A stretch of DNA of 49,751 nt from Oscillospiraceae bacterium (GTDB taxonomy: Bacteria; Bacillota; Clostridia; Oscillospirales; Oscillospiraceae). Every line of letters starts with the position of its first letter. Position 1 is the stretch's first letter. This document shows positions 25,536 to 34,553 of this stretch, in pieces. The notes below the pieces were generated by a model that saw only the letters and a program-made list of their open reading frames with translations, ran no database searches and was not told the DNA's origin. Made by a program: the position numbers and the translations under genes. The stretch is from the NCBI GenBank assembly GCA_031262065.1, contig JAISIK010000017.1:1-49751 (forward strand), read 5' to 3'.

Positions 25536-26723
25536 ATGGAGACAAGAAAAACATTTCGGGAATTGGGCGTAAGTGAAAAAATCGTGCAGGCGCTGGAAAA
25601 ACAGGGCGTCGGCATGCCCACGCAGGTGCAGCAGGAGGCAATCGGTCCGCTGATGCAGTGGCGCGATGTGCTTGCCAAAGCGCCCACGGGCACGGGGAAG
25701 ACCTTTGCTTTCGGCATTCCGATGATCGAACACGTGGACACGACTTGCCCGGATTTGCAGGGGCTGATTCTTGCGCCGACGCGCGAGCTTGCCATTCAGA
25801 TCGGCGACGAGCTGCGCGGGCTGATTGCAGAGAATTCGGATATCCGCGTGGCGGTAATTTACGGCGGGCAGCGCCTCGAGCCGCAGATTAAAAGCCTGCA
25901 GCGCAATCCGCAGATTGTCGTGGCAACGCCCGGACGCCTGATGGATCACTTTAACCGCAAGAACCTGCGCCTGAATAAGATTCGCACGGTCATTCTCGAC
26001 GAGGCAGACCGCATGCTGGATATGGGCTTTTTCGACGATGTGACAAAGATACTCAACCGCATCCAAAACCGCAAGAATCTCGGGCTCTTCTCCGCCACCA
26101 TTTCGCAGGAGGTCATGACGGTGAGCTGGATGTATCAGCGCGACGAGGTGGAGATTACCGTCGAGCCGACGCAGGAGAACAAGCCCGATATCGACCAGTA
26201 TTCCATCACTGTGCCGCGCTTGGAGAAGGAGATGGCGATGCTCAGCATCCTGCGCTCGGGCGCGTTTGAGCGGGTGATCGTTTTCTGCAATACCAAGGTG
26301 ATGTGCCAGCGCCTGAGCGACGATTTGCGCAGGGCGGGCATTCGGGCGGACTGCCTGCACGGGGATATTAAGCAGGCGACCCGCGAAAAGACCATGGCGG
26401 AATTCCGCAGCGGCAAGCTGCCGGTGCTCATCGCCACGGACGTTGCCTCGCGCGGCATCGATGTTGACGATGTAGACGGTGTAATCAACTACGACGTGCC
26501 CGACGAGAACGAATACTACACCCACCGCATCGGCAGAACGGGCAGGGCGCGCAAAAAAGGCATTTCCTTTACGCTGATCGGCTCGTTCCCGGAGAAGGCG
26601 AAGCTCGACGAGATTGCGAAATTCGGTGAATTTGAAATAAAGCCCATGATTTTTGACGAATACGGCTGTTTGGTGCCTGCGCCTGCGCAGGAGAAGCCCG
26701 CCCCGCCCCGCAAGCGCTTCTGA
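25536..26723 (+). CDS. DEAD-box RNA helicase
   Basis: 395 residues with two RecA-like domains. Motifs in order: Q-motif region (MPTQVQQEAI), I (APTGTGKT), Ia (APTRELAIQ), Ib (TPGR), II (DEAD), III (SAT), IV (VIVFCNT), V (ATDVASRGID) and VI (HRIGRTGR). It unwinds RNA in ribosome assembly, decay or cold adaptation. The C-terminal tail after domain 2 is short and basic-ended (PPRKRF), without an RNA-binding domain. Start 25536 chosen for AAGGA upstream. The stop overlaps the dprA start by one base. Confidence 0.93.
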   Translation: METRKTFRELGVSEKIVQALEKQGVGMPTQVQQEAIGPLMQWRDVLAKAPTGTGKTFAFGIPMIEHVDTTCPDLQGLILAPTRELAIQIGDELRGLIAENSDIRVAVIYGGQRLEPQIKSLQRNPQIVVATPGRLMDHFNRKNLRLNKIRTVILDEADRMLDMGFFDDVTKILNRIQNRKNLGLFSATISQEVMTVSWMYQRDEVEITVEPTQENKPDIDQYSITVPRLEKEMAMLSILRSGAFERVIVFCNTKVMCQRLSDDLRRAGIRADCLHGDIKQATREKTMAEFRSGKLPVLIATDVASRGIDVDDVDGVINYDVPDENEYYTHRIGRTGRARKKGISFTLIGSFPEKAKLDEIAKFGEFEIKPMIFDEYGCLVPAPAQEKPAPPRKRF

Positions 26724-27607
26724 TGCGTCGCACGGAGGAGGGGATGCTGCTGCTGTGCTGTGCGCTCGGCGACGGCGTCGCGCCGCTTACTGCGGCGCAG
26801 TACCGTATTTTGGCGCAGCGGGTTGCAGCCGCGCCGCAGGGGCGGCGCGAGGAGCTTGACGCGCAGTTTCTTGTGTCGATTGGCTATAGTGCGCGGGAGG
26901 CTGCGCATATTTTGGCGCTTCTTGCAAGGTCTGCGCAGAGCTATCTTGCAAGCGCGGCGCAGCGCGGCTGCTATGCGCTTTCGCGTATCAGCGAGCAGTT
27001 TCCCAAGCGGCTGCGGGAGCGTTTGGGGGACGATTGCCCGCCTGCGCTGTTTTATTCCGGCGATGTATCGCTGCTTCAAAAGCCCTGTGTCGCCCTTGTT
27101 GGGGCGAGAGATTTGCGCCCGGAAAACGGGCGCTTTGCATCGCAAATCGGCGCGCTTGCAGCCAAGGAGGGCTATGTGCTTGTCTCCGGCGGGGCAAGAG
27201 GCGCAGACTCTATGGCGCAGCAGGCTTGCTTGCGGGCGGGCGGCAGCGTCATCTGTTTCGTCAGCGACGAGCTGTATCGGCACAAGCAGCAGGCGCGGAT
27301 GCTATATTGTAGTGAAGAGGGTTTCGATTATGCCTTCAGCACGCCCCGCGCACTTCGCCGAAATCGCTTGATTCACGCGCTGGGAGCTAAAACTTTTGTC
27401 GCACAAAGCGCCTTGGAAAAGGGCGGCACATGGCGCGGCACGTGGGAGAATTTGCAGCGGGGGTATTCGCCCGTTTACGTCTTTAACGACAATAGCGAGG
27501 CAGCAATTGCGCTGATAGAGCGCGGCGCGCAGTCTGTGCCGATTGCGCCGCAATCGCTCGGCGATTTGCCGAAAACCCAATTGTCCATTTTCGACGATTG
27601 TTTGTGA
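26723..27607 (+). CDS. dprA: DprA/Smf family DNA-processing protein
   Basis: 294 residues. A helical N-terminal region is followed by the DprA Rossmann-like domain (about 100-280): PPALFYSGD, VALVGARD with the loop RPENGR, and LVSGGARGADSMAQQACL, the usual phosphate-binding motif. DprA loads RecA on incoming single-stranded DNA in transformation and is also found in non-competent bacteria. Shorter than the common 360-residue form and without an obvious C-terminal winged helix. TGATG overlap with the helicase makes translation coupled, an unusual partner. Confidence 0.85.
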   Translation: MRRTEEGMLLLCCALGDGVAPLTAAQYRILAQRVAAAPQGRREELDAQFLVSIGYSAREAAHILALLARSAQSYLASAAQRGCYALSRISEQFPKRLRERLGDDCPPALFYSGDVSLLQKPCVALVGARDLRPENGRFASQIGALAAKEGYVLVSGGARGADSMAQQACLRAGGSVICFVSDELYRHKQQARMLYCSEEGFDYAFSTPRALRRNRLIHALGAKTFVAQSALEKGGTWRGTWENLQRGYSPVYVFNDNSEAAIALIERGAQSVPIAPQSLGDLPKTQLSIFDDCL

Positions 27608-27632
27608 AAAAACGGAAAATATAAATTCAGTG

Positions 27633-27661
27633 TTGAAATTGGCAAAGATTTCGAGTATAAT
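27633..27661 (+). promoter_or_regulatory. Promoter of glmS
   Basis: TTGAAA (27633-27638), 17 bases, perfect TATAAT (27656-27661). The leader before ATG 27701 is only about 35 bases, too short for a glmS ribozyme. Confidence 0.8.
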
Positions 27662-27700
27662 CTCCCTATACTCTGAGAATTGTTTTGGAGGTTACAGATT

Positions 27701-29542
27701 ATGTGTGGGATTGTTGGCTATGTCGGCGAGCGCCAAGCTGCGCCGATTCTGCTTGATGGGCTGGCAAAACTGGAATACCGAGGCTATGACTCCGCCGGAG
27801 TCTGCGTTTTTTTTAATAAGCAATTGCACGTGGCAAAGACCAAGGGCAGGCTTGCCGCGCTGGGCGAAATGACCGCGCAGGGCAGCGGCGTTCCCGGCTG
27901 CCTCGGCATCGGGCACACCCGCTGGGCGACGCACGGCGCGCCCTCGAAGGAGAATTCCCATCCCCATGTGTCCACGAACGGCAAAATCAGTGTCGTACAT
28001 AACGGCATTATCGAAAACTATTTATTCCTGAAGGAGTTCCTCCGCTCCGCAGGCAAGACCTTTGCTTCCGAAACGGACACCGAAACGGTTGCAAACCTCG
28101 TGGAGTACCACTACGAGCGCGAGGGCGCGCTGTTTACAGCGGTGAAGAAGGCGGTCGCTATGCTCGAGGGAAGCTACGCGCTGGGCATCGTCTGCGTGGA
28201 CGACCCGGAGAGAATCGTTGCGGTGAAGAAAGACAGCCCGCTCATTTTCGGCTTTGGCAAGGGGGAGAATTTCATCGCCTCCGACGTTCCCGCTATTTTG
28301 AAGCACACCCGCGAGGTTGCCTATCTCAACGACGGCGATTTGGTCGTCTTCTCCAAGGACAGCGTCGAATTTTACAATACGCTCGGCGAGCGCACGGAGA
28401 AAGTGCCGGAGCATATCGACTGGGAGATTACCGCAGCGGAAAAGGGCGGCTATCCGCACTTTATGATGAAGGAAATCCACGAGCAGCCCAAGGCGATTCG
28501 CGACACTCTGAAGAACCTCACGCAGGACGGGCGCGTCACGCTGGGAAATATCGAGCTGACGCGCGACTACCTGAGCGGCGTGCGCAGAATTTATATTGTC
28601 GCCTGCGGCTCTGCTTACTACGTCGGCTGTTTGGGCAAATACATTTTGGAAAAGTCCTGCCGCATCCCGGTTGAGCCGGTGCTTGCCTCGGAGTTCCGCT
28701 ATTCGCAGCCCGTGCTGGGCGAGGATACGCTGGTGATTATCATCAGCCAGTCCGGCGAGACTGCGGACACCTTGGCAGCGCTTCGCGAGGCGAATTCCAT
28801 GGGCGCGCGGACGCTGGCGATTGTCAATGTAGTCGGAAGCGCCATTGCAAAAGCTGCCAGCGACGTCATTTACACCTGCGCAGGTCCGGAAATCGCCGTT
28901 GCCACAACGAAGGCATACTCGACCCAGCTTCTGGTGATGTATCTGCTTGCCATGTATATCGGCGATATTATGGGCACGTTCAAGAAGCGCGAATATGACG
29001 AGGTTTTTCAGGCGCTGCAAGCGCTGCCCGCCTTAATCAGCGAAACCATCACGCAGGAGCGCTTGGCGGAAATGCAAGCCTGCGCAGCGCGCTATTGCAA
29101 GCACCACGATGTGTTCTTTATCGGCAGGAATGTGGACAGCGCAACCTGCATGGAGGGAAGCCTCAAGCTCAAGGAGCTTGCCTATGTGCATTCCGAGGCG
29201 TATGCCGCGGGCGAATTGAAGCACGGACCGATCTCCCTGATTGAGGAGAATACGCTGGTAATCGCCGTGGCGACGACCGCCGAGCTTTTTGATAAGACGA
29301 TGTCCAACGTCAAGGAGGTCAAGGCGCGCGGCGCAAATGTGCTGGGCTTGACAACGGAGAACTACCGCGAGGAAATCGCCAAGACGGTAGACAGCCTGCT
29401 CACCGTGCCGAAGACGCACCCGCTGCTGCAACCGAGCCTGAATGTGATTCCCTTGCAGGTGTTTTCCTACTACGTCGCGCTTGCGCGCGGCTGCGATGTG
29501 GATAAACCCCGCAATTTGGCGAAATCCGTCACAGTGGAATAA
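27701..29542 (+). CDS. glmS: Glutamine-fructose-6-phosphate aminotransferase
   Basis: 613 residues. It makes glucosamine-6-phosphate from fructose-6-phosphate and glutamine, the first step to peptidoglycan amino sugars. N-terminal class II glutaminase with catalytic Cys2 (MCGIVGYVG), TRWATHG and the SHPH loop; two SIS sugar-isomerase domains (about 285-420 and 460-600) with SQSGETADT and the C-terminal motif DKPRNLAKSVTVE. Start at 27701 set by GGAGG and by the need for Cys at position 2. Confidence 0.97.
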   Translation: MCGIVGYVGERQAAPILLDGLAKLEYRGYDSAGVCVFFNKQLHVAKTKGRLAALGEMTAQGSGVPGCLGIGHTRWATHGAPSKENSHPHVSTNGKISVVHNGIIENYLFLKEFLRSAGKTFASETDTETVANLVEYHYEREGALFTAVKKAVAMLEGSYALGIVCVDDPERIVAVKKDSPLIFGFGKGENFIASDVPAILKHTREVAYLNDGDLVVFSKDSVEFYNTLGERTEKVPEHIDWEITAAEKGGYPHFMMKEIHEQPKAIRDTLKNLTQDGRVTLGNIELTRDYLSGVRRIYIVACGSAYYVGCLGKYILEKSCRIPVEPVLASEFRYSQPVLGEDTLVIIISQSGETADTLAALREANSMGARTLAIVNVVGSAIAKAASDVIYTCAGPEIAVATTKAYSTQLLVMYLLAMYIGDIMGTFKKREYDEVFQALQALPALISETITQERLAEMQACAARYCKHHDVFFIGRNVDSATCMEGSLKLKELAYVHSEAYAAGELKHGPISLIEENTLVIAVATTAELFDKTMSNVKEVKARGANVLGLTTENYREEIAKTVDSLLTVPKTHPLLQPSLNVIPLQVFSYYVALARGCDVDKPRNLAKSVTVE

Positions 29543-29551
29543 ACGGAAATG

Positions 29552-29593
29552 AGCAGCGCGATGTGCCGGGCATATCGCGCTGCTTGCATTTTT
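29552..29593 (+). terminator. Terminator of glmS
   Basis: 11-base stem AGCAGCGCGAT (29552-29562) with its complement (29574-29584), then TGCATTTTT. Confidence 0.85.
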
Positions 29594-29671
29594 CGGGAAA
29601 AAATTTGATTGCCGCGCAATATCGCGGAATATTTTCTGTCTATCTGAGAGAAGGCAGGAAGGAGGCGTACC

Positions 29672-30202
29672 ATGGACGACAGCGCAATTTTGGAGCTGTT
29701 TCGGCAGCGGTCGGAGGATGCGGTTGACGCGTGCAGCGAGCGTTTCGGCGCATACTGCCGCAAAATAGCGATGAATGTGCTGGGCAGCTACGAGGATGCG
29801 CAGGAATGCGTAAACGAAACGTGGCTCAGCGCGTGGAATGCCATTCCGCCTGCAAAACCGACGCTTCTGCGCGCCTTTTTGGGGAAGATTACCCGCAATA
29901 TCGCCATTAATCGCTACAACGCAGCCCACGCGCAAAAGCGCGGCGCGGCGCTTGCCCTTGACGAGTTGGCGGAAATCCCCGCGATTGCAGCAGACGAGGG
30001 CGAGATTACCCGCGTTATCAACGATTTTCTTCGCAGCGAGCAGCAGATATACTGCAATATTTTCGTGCAGCGTTACTGGTATGTGCAAAGCGTGAAGGAA
30101 ATCGCGGCGCAGTACCGCTTCAGCGAAAACAAGGTGGCATCTTTGCTGCTGCGCATGCGAAAAAGGCTCAGAGCGAAATTGGAAAAGGAGGATTTGTTAT
30201 GA
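29672..30202 (+). CDS. ECF-type RNA polymerase sigma factor
   Basis: 176 residues. Sigma region 2 is visible at about 10-80 (YEDAQECVNETWLSAWNAI, the core-binding and -10 recognition part) and region 4 at about 115-170 (SVKEIAAQYRFSENKVASLLLRMRKRL, helix-turn-helix for the -35). Strong site GGAAGGAGG upstream. Its stop overlaps the start of the next gene, a membrane protein expected to restrain it. The regulon and signal are unknown; no matching promoter signature was evident ahead of it. Confidence 0.9.
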   Translation: MDDSAILELFRQRSEDAVDACSERFGAYCRKIAMNVLGSYEDAQECVNETWLSAWNAIPPAKPTLLRAFLGKITRNIAINRYNAAHAQKRGAALALDELAEIPAIAADEGEITRVINDFLRSEQQIYCNIFVQRYWYVQSVKEIAAQYRFSENKVASLLLRMRKRLRAKLEKEDLL

Positions 30203-31068
30203 AAGAAGAGAAAATTTTCCGCGCAATCGGTGACATAGATGACGAACTCATCGAGCGAGCAGCGCCCGAGGACTGCGCGAAAAAGAAGCGCGCGCCGTGG
30301 CTACGCTTGGCAGTGCCCATCGCTGCCTGCCTGCTGCTTGCGCTTACAGCGACCGCCGCGGTTTTGTGGAATCCCCGCCCGTCTGCGGCGCAGAATCCGC
30401 CGGAAACGCAACAAAATATTCGGGTAGAGCAGGGCAACCCGGGGAGCTTGGGCAGTCTGCCGTTGACCAGCGGGCAGCCGTATGAACCGTCGCTGTCTTT
30501 GGAGGAAGAACCGAACTATAATGCGTGCTATATAGCACCGGAGAGGTGGCGCGGTCTGCCGACGCAGGATTTTGTGCTCAAGGAGGAAGCGGGCGAGGTG
30601 GTTTCCGACCGTATGGTGTTTCAGAGTCTGGAAGACCTCGCAGCCTATGCGGACGCATTCGCCGTGGTTCCCATTGTGCGCGAAACCGCGCAGGAGGGCG
30701 AACAGATGCAAAGCGCCATTGCAGAATATGGCTGGACAATCGGCGGGAGCTTGGATACCGCCAAGTGGGACGATCGGACGGTTTCCACAGGGAATCGCGT
30801 GCTCATTCGCCAGCAGATTATGGGCGGCTGCGTCTTGCCGTATGATGAACCGAGCAATTTGCTGCGCGAGGGCGGCACGTATTTACTGCCGCTGAAATTC
30901 AATGAAGCCGCGGGCGTGTATATGGTCGTGGGCGATTTGGATGTGCTATTTGAACTCAACGACGAGGGAAAAATCGTCTCGCATTCCCAGTATCCGGGGT
31001 TGAATCAGTACGACGGGAAAAACATGCAGGAACTGCTCGATGCTGTAGTGGCGTTGTACGCCGACTAA
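30199..31068 (+). CDS. Putative anti-sigma factor, single-pass membrane protein
   Basis: 289 residues. A short cytoplasmic N-terminus (1-34) with DIDDELIERAAPEDC, one transmembrane helix (about 35-57, LAVPIAACLLLALTATAAVL) and an extracellular domain of about 230 residues after a Pro/Gln-rich stretch. The topology and the four-base overlap with the sigma gene are what ECF/anti-sigma pairs show. The extracellular domain is not one I recognise and would be the sensor. Function is inferred from context only. Confidence 0.65.
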   Translation: MKEEKIFRAIGDIDDELIERAAPEDCAKKKRAPWLRLAVPIAACLLLALTATAAVLWNPRPSAAQNPPETQQNIRVEQGNPGSLGSLPLTSGQPYEPSLSLEEEPNYNACYIAPERWRGLPTQDFVLKEEAGEVVSDRMVFQSLEDLAAYADAFAVVPIVRETAQEGEQMQSAIAEYGWTIGGSLDTAKWDDRTVSTGNRVLIRQQIMGGCVLPYDEPSNLLREGGTYLLPLKFNEAAGVYMVVGDLDVLFELNDEGKIVSHSQYPGLNQYDGKNMQELLDAVVALYAD

Positions 31069-31079
31069 TGCAAATACAG

Positions 31080-31122
31080 AAGCGAGGCACCACCCGTTTT
31101 CGGGTGGTGCCTCGCTTTGTTT
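31080..31122. terminator. Terminator between convergent operons
   Basis: Perfect 16-base stem (31080-31095 with 31100-31115) around TTTT, followed by TTGTTT on the plus strand. It lies between the sigma operon and the minus-strand acetyltransferase. Confidence 0.9.
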
Positions 31123-31927
31123 AGTCAAATGCCTGTCCCAGATACGCCTGTGTTGGGGCGGGGAACTCTCCGAGCGGCTTGATCATGCCGAATAGCTGCG
31201 CGTTGCCGAGGGTGCGAACCTGCGCTTCTTTGCAGCCGAGTAGCTGCGCAAGCTGCGCCGCTGCTTGCGGCTCATCGGGCAGCAGCTCACGAATATACAA
31301 AATGTCGCCTTTCACCATTGCGGCAGCGCAGCAGATAAGGCTGCCCCCTGCGATGCTGTAAAGCCCCGCGCCGAAGGTCTTGCCGATGCGCTGCTGATAG
31401 GAAAGAAGCGCGGTATCATAGGAAATATAGTCACTTTGCAGCGCCATCTCGCGAAGGCTTCTATACCGCGCCGCGTCGATTTCCGCAATGCTGCCGAAGG
31501 CACTTTGCGAAGCGGCTACGGTATAGCTGCGCTGATAAAAGGCGGGGTGATAGCCCTGCCTGCCATAGAAAGCAAATAGGGAGGGCTCTGCGGGCACAAG
31601 GCTTACAAAGGCGTAGCCCTGCGCGCGCAGCTGCGCTTCTGCAAAGGCGAGAACAGCGCGGCTCAGCCCCTGCCCGCGCCACGCCCAGTGCGTGCAAACT
31701 GCGTAGAGGTAGGCGGTGGGGAAGGTTTCGCCGCAAGCGTCAACAAGCTCTGTTCGCAGCGCGCAGAGCATGGAGACCGCATCCCCGTCTTTCTCTGCAA
31801 AATACACATCAATATCCGAAAAAAGGGAATGAAAAAACAGGTCGATGAGCGCGTCATTATCGCCGAATGTGTCCTTCCAGAGCTTACGCAGGGCGGGCAA
31901 ATCCCGCTTTTGCGCGCGCCGAATCAT
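31121..31927 (-). CDS. GNAT family N-acetyltransferase
   Basis: 268 residues. The N-terminal GNAT domain shows the acetyl-CoA loop as WRGQGLSRAVLAFAEAQL with the preceding strand AYLYAVCTHW, and AFYGRQGYHPAF as the fourth motif. A C-terminal half of about 120 residues resembles the second domain of Eis-like acetyltransferases, though I am not certain. It overlaps the upstream DUF2156 gene by four bases, so both are made together. Substrate unknown. Confidence 0.82.
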   Translation of the reverse strand: MIRRAQKRDLPALRKLWKDTFGDNDALIDLFFHSLFSDIDVYFAEKDGDAVSMLCALRTELVDACGETFPTAYLYAVCTHWAWRGQGLSRAVLAFAEAQLRAQGYAFVSLVPAEPSLFAFYGRQGYHPAFYQRSYTVAASQSAFGSIAEIDAARYRSLREMALQSDYISYDTALLSYQQRIGKTFGAGLYSIAGGSLICCAAAMVKGDILYIRELLPDEPQAAAQLAQLLGCKEAQVRTLGNAQLFGMIKPLGEFPAPTQAYLGQAFD

Positions 31928-32805
31928 GGGGAAACCTCCACTGCTGCATATTTCTCAAGCAGAATATCCGGGCGGTAGCTCTCCTTTGCCCTGCGCAGCC
32001 CCGCCTCGCCCGCATCGTCCTCGCGGTTTAGGTAGCGAACGCCCGGATAGCGCGCGCGAATTCTCCGCGCGAAATCGCGGTTGACGACGGCGTATGCCCC
32101 GTTTACGCTGCCGAGCGCCTTTTCAAAGTTCACATTGAAGGTGCTCTCGCGGATGCAATTCCCCATGGTAAAGGCGACAATTTCTTCTGCAACTTCGATG
32201 AAAATGCCCTCAAGGCGCAGCTCCTCGAAGTGCGCCAAGGCGGCGTAAACAGCGCGGCTTTCGCCCTCGGGGTGTACATGCTCGCCAAACCAGCGGTCTA
32301 CAAAGCTGCTGCAACGGGGCAGATTTTCTCGGGAGATGGGAACAACGCGGTAATCGGGATGCTCCGCCTCGAAGCGGTTGCAGTGGTTGCGCTTTGCCTG
32401 CAATTTCTTGCCGCGCAGCTCGCACAGGCGGTCGATTTCGTAGAGATAGTCGAAGGTGTCGCGCAGGGGCGTGCAGACAAACTGCCCCGGGTAGCGTGTG
32501 TTTAAGAAGGCGACGTCCTTTTCCCGCAGACCGAAAAAGCGCAGCGCAATGCCACGTTCGCGGGCGTCTTGGCGCAGAATATCGAGAATTTCGGGAAAGC
32601 GCGGGTGCATGGCGGGGTAGGGATAGGAACGCACACCGTAAAACTGCCCCAAAAAAACGGGCATATCGTCCACAAAGGCGACCTTCTGATCCCCCCAAAG
32701 GAACAGGTTCACAAAGGAACACTCGCAGCCGTAGCCCTCATAGGCGCAGAGCGCACGGTGGATCCGATCGCGGTCGGACAGAAGAATCGGGCTAAAATCC
32801 AGCAT
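31924..32805 (-). CDS. DUF2156 (phosphatidylglycerol lysyltransferase C-domain-like) protein
   Basis: 293 residues with two GNAT-like folds as in DUF2156: the N-terminal YEGYGCECSFVNLFLWGD, the KKLQAKRNHCNRFEAEHPDY stretch, and the C-terminal motif of the family near FNVNFEKALGSVNGAYAVVN and YLNREDDAGEAGLRRAKESY. Related domains move aminoacyl groups from tRNA to lipids or peptides, but this stand-alone cytoplasmic form has no proven substrate. Start 32805 preferred over 32847, since the latter lies inside the promoter region. Confidence 0.82.
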   Translation of the reverse strand: MLDFSPILLSDRDRIHRALCAYEGYGCECSFVNLFLWGDQKVAFVDDMPVFLGQFYGVRSYPYPAMHPRFPEILDILRQDARERGIALRFFGLREKDVAFLNTRYPGQFVCTPLRDTFDYLYEIDRLCELRGKKLQAKRNHCNRFEAEHPDYRVVPISRENLPRCSSFVDRWFGEHVHPEGESRAVYAALAHFEELRLEGIFIEVAEEIVAFTMGNCIRESTFNVNFEKALGSVNGAYAVVNRDFARRIRARYPGVRYLNREDDAGEAGLRRAKESYRPDILLEKYAAVEVSP

Positions 32806-32832
32806 ATAGTCACCGCTTTCTTTTTCTATTCT

Positions 32833-32861
32833 ATCATAGCCGGTCAAGCCTTTGCTTGCAA
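32833..32861 (-). promoter_or_regulatory. Leftward promoter of the DUF2156-acetyltransferase genes
   Basis: Minus strand: TTGCAA (32856-32861), 17 bases, TATGAT (32833-32838). Its -35 is the same six base pairs as the -35 of the rightward mnmA promoter. Confidence 0.6.
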
Positions 32862-32884
32862 TTTGACGGAAAATGCGCTATTCT
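32856..32884 (+). promoter_or_regulatory. Rightward promoter of mnmA
   Basis: TTGCAA (32856-32861), 17 bases, TATTCT (32879-32884). TTGCAA is its own reverse complement, so it serves both directions. Confidence 0.6.
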
Positions 32885-32915
32885 ATACCCATATTGCAGC
32901 GTTTGGAGGTGTATC

Positions 32916-33950
32916 ATGAAGCGAATCTTAGTCGCCATGTCCGGCGGGGTCGACAGCGCCGCAGCCTGCGTGCTCTTGCGCTCACGCGGTTTCGAGGTCG
33001 GCGGCGGGACGATGCTGCTTCGCAGCGGCGGCGAGCAGGAGGCGCGCAGCGCCGAAGAAGCCGCCCGTCAGATGGACATCCCCTTTCATCTGTTTGACCT
33101 GCGGGAGGAATTTGTGCAAAATGTTATCGCGCCCTTTACCCGCGTCTACCAAGACGGCGGCACGCCGAACCCCTGCATTTTCTGCAACAATACGATGAAG
33201 TTCGGGCTTTTGCTGGAGCGTGCGCTGGCTTTGGGCTACGACGGCATTGCCACGGGGCACTATGCCCGCGTGGAACGCGCTGCGGAAAGCGGCAGGTATC
33301 TGCTCAAAACCGCCGCGGACGGCGCGAAGGATCAGACCTATATGCTCTACGGGCTTTCGCAGAGGCAGCTTGCGCGCACCTGCTTCCCGCTGGGCGATAT
33401 GCGCAGCAAGCAGGCGGTGCGCGACTTGGCGCAGCAGGCGGGTTTGCGCCTTGCGCAGAAGCACGACAGTCAGGATATTTGCTTTGTGCCGGACGGGGAC
33501 TATATGGGCTACCTGATGGCGCATGGCTTAACGCCGCAGGCGGGAAATTTCCTTTCGCCGGAGGGCAAAACCCTCGGGCAGCATCGCGGCGTGGAGGCGT
33601 ATACCATCGGGCAGCGGCGCGGCTTGCAGCTTGCCTGCGGCAGTCGGGTTTACGTGGTGGACAAGCGCGGCGCAGATGTGGTAGTCGGGCAGGAGAGTCT
33701 GCTGTATTCGCGGCGTGTGTTTGTGAAGGATGTGAATTGGATTCCCTTTGCGCAGCTAACAGCTCCCCTGCGGGTGCAGGCAAAACTGCGCTACTCCCAC
33801 AAGACTGCAGCGGCGACACTCAGCGCGAGCGACTGCGGCTGTGAGTTACTGTTTGACGAGCCGCAACGCGCCGTAACGAACGGACAGGCGGCGGTATTTT
33901 ATGACGGTGACTGTGTCGTCGGCGGCGGCACAATCTGCGGCACGGAATAA
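32916..33950 (+). CDS. mnmA: tRNA-specific 2-thiouridylase
   Basis: 344 residues. It activates U34 of Lys, Glu and Gln tRNAs with ATP and inserts sulfur. PP-loop SGGVDS (9-14), tRNA-binding and catalytic segment NPCIFCNNTMKFG with the likely nucleophile Cys90, and DSQDICFVPDG with the second Cys189. The C-terminal beta barrel begins at about 200. TTTGGAGG precedes the start. Promoter divergent from the DUF2156 gene; 17 bases separate it from the cyclophilin gene. Confidence 0.95.
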   Translation: MKRILVAMSGGVDSAAACVLLRSRGFEVGGGTMLLRSGGEQEARSAEEAARQMDIPFHLFDLREEFVQNVIAPFTRVYQDGGTPNPCIFCNNTMKFGLLLERALALGYDGIATGHYARVERAAESGRYLLKTAADGAKDQTYMLYGLSQRQLARTCFPLGDMRSKQAVRDLAQQAGLRLAQKHDSQDICFVPDGDYMGYLMAHGLTPQAGNFLSPEGKTLGQHRGVEAYTIGQRRGLQLACGSRVYVVDKRGADVVVGQESLLYSRRVFVKDVNWIPFAQLTAPLRVQAKLRYSHKTAAATLSASDCGCELLFDEPQRAVTNGQAAVFYDGDCVVGGGTICGTE

Positions 33951-33967
33951 TCAGGAGGAATGAAAAA

Positions 33968-34552
33968 ATGAAAACAACAAAAGTATTTGCACTAATTCTT
34001 ACGCTCGCTATGCTTGCAAGCCTCTTTGCTGGCTGCAAGACGGAAGAAAAACTCAGCGGCATGCACCATGTGGAAATCGAAGTTGCGGGCTACGGCGTGA
34101 TCGCCGTGGAACTTGATGCAGACCTTGCGCCAATCACGGTGCAGAACTTTTTGGATTTGGCGCGCTCCGGCTTCTATGACGGGCTGACCTTCCACCGCAT
34201 TATCAGCGGCTTTATGATTCAGGGCGGCGACCCGAGCGGCAACGGCACGGGCGGTTCGAGCACGAAGATTAAAGGCGAATTTGCAGAAAACGGCGTGGAG
34301 AACAACCTTTCGCACACGCGCGGCGTGATTTCCATGGCGCGCGCGCAGGCATACGACTCGGCAAGCTCGCAGTTTTTTATCGTGCATGCAGACAGCCCGA
34401 AGTTGGACGGGAGCTACGCAGCCTTCGGGCGCGTGACAAGCGGCATGGACGTTGTTGACGCGATTTGTGCACAAACCCCGAATTCGGGCAGCAACGGCGA
34501 GGTTGCGCCCGCAAACCAGCCGGTGATTACCGCCGTGCGGGTAATCGACTGA
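33968..34552 (+). CDS. Cyclophilin-type peptidyl-prolyl isomerase lipoprotein
   Basis: 194 residues. Lipoprotein signal with lipobox LFAGC (Cys23), then a small cyclophilin domain: FHRIISGFMIQGGDPSGNGTGG, the FAENGVENNLSHTRGVISMARA stretch and SSQFFIVH. It would help fold exported proteins at the outer face of the membrane. AGGAGG lies upstream. It ends one base before topB, an operon mate of unrelated function. Confidence 0.93.
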   Translation: MKTTKVFALILTLAMLASLFAGCKTEEKLSGMHHVEIEVAGYGVIAVELDADLAPITVQNFLDLARSGFYDGLTFHRIISGFMIQGGDPSGNGTGGSSTKIKGEFAENGVENNLSHTRGVISMARAQAYDSASSQFFIVHADSPKLDGSYAAFGRVTSGMDVVDAICAQTPNSGSNGEVAPANQPVITAVRVID

Positions 34553-34553
34553 T

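Noticed and set aside
27607-27700. glmS ribozyme upstream of glmS
   Set aside because: The leader of about 35 bases is too short and has no matching helices.
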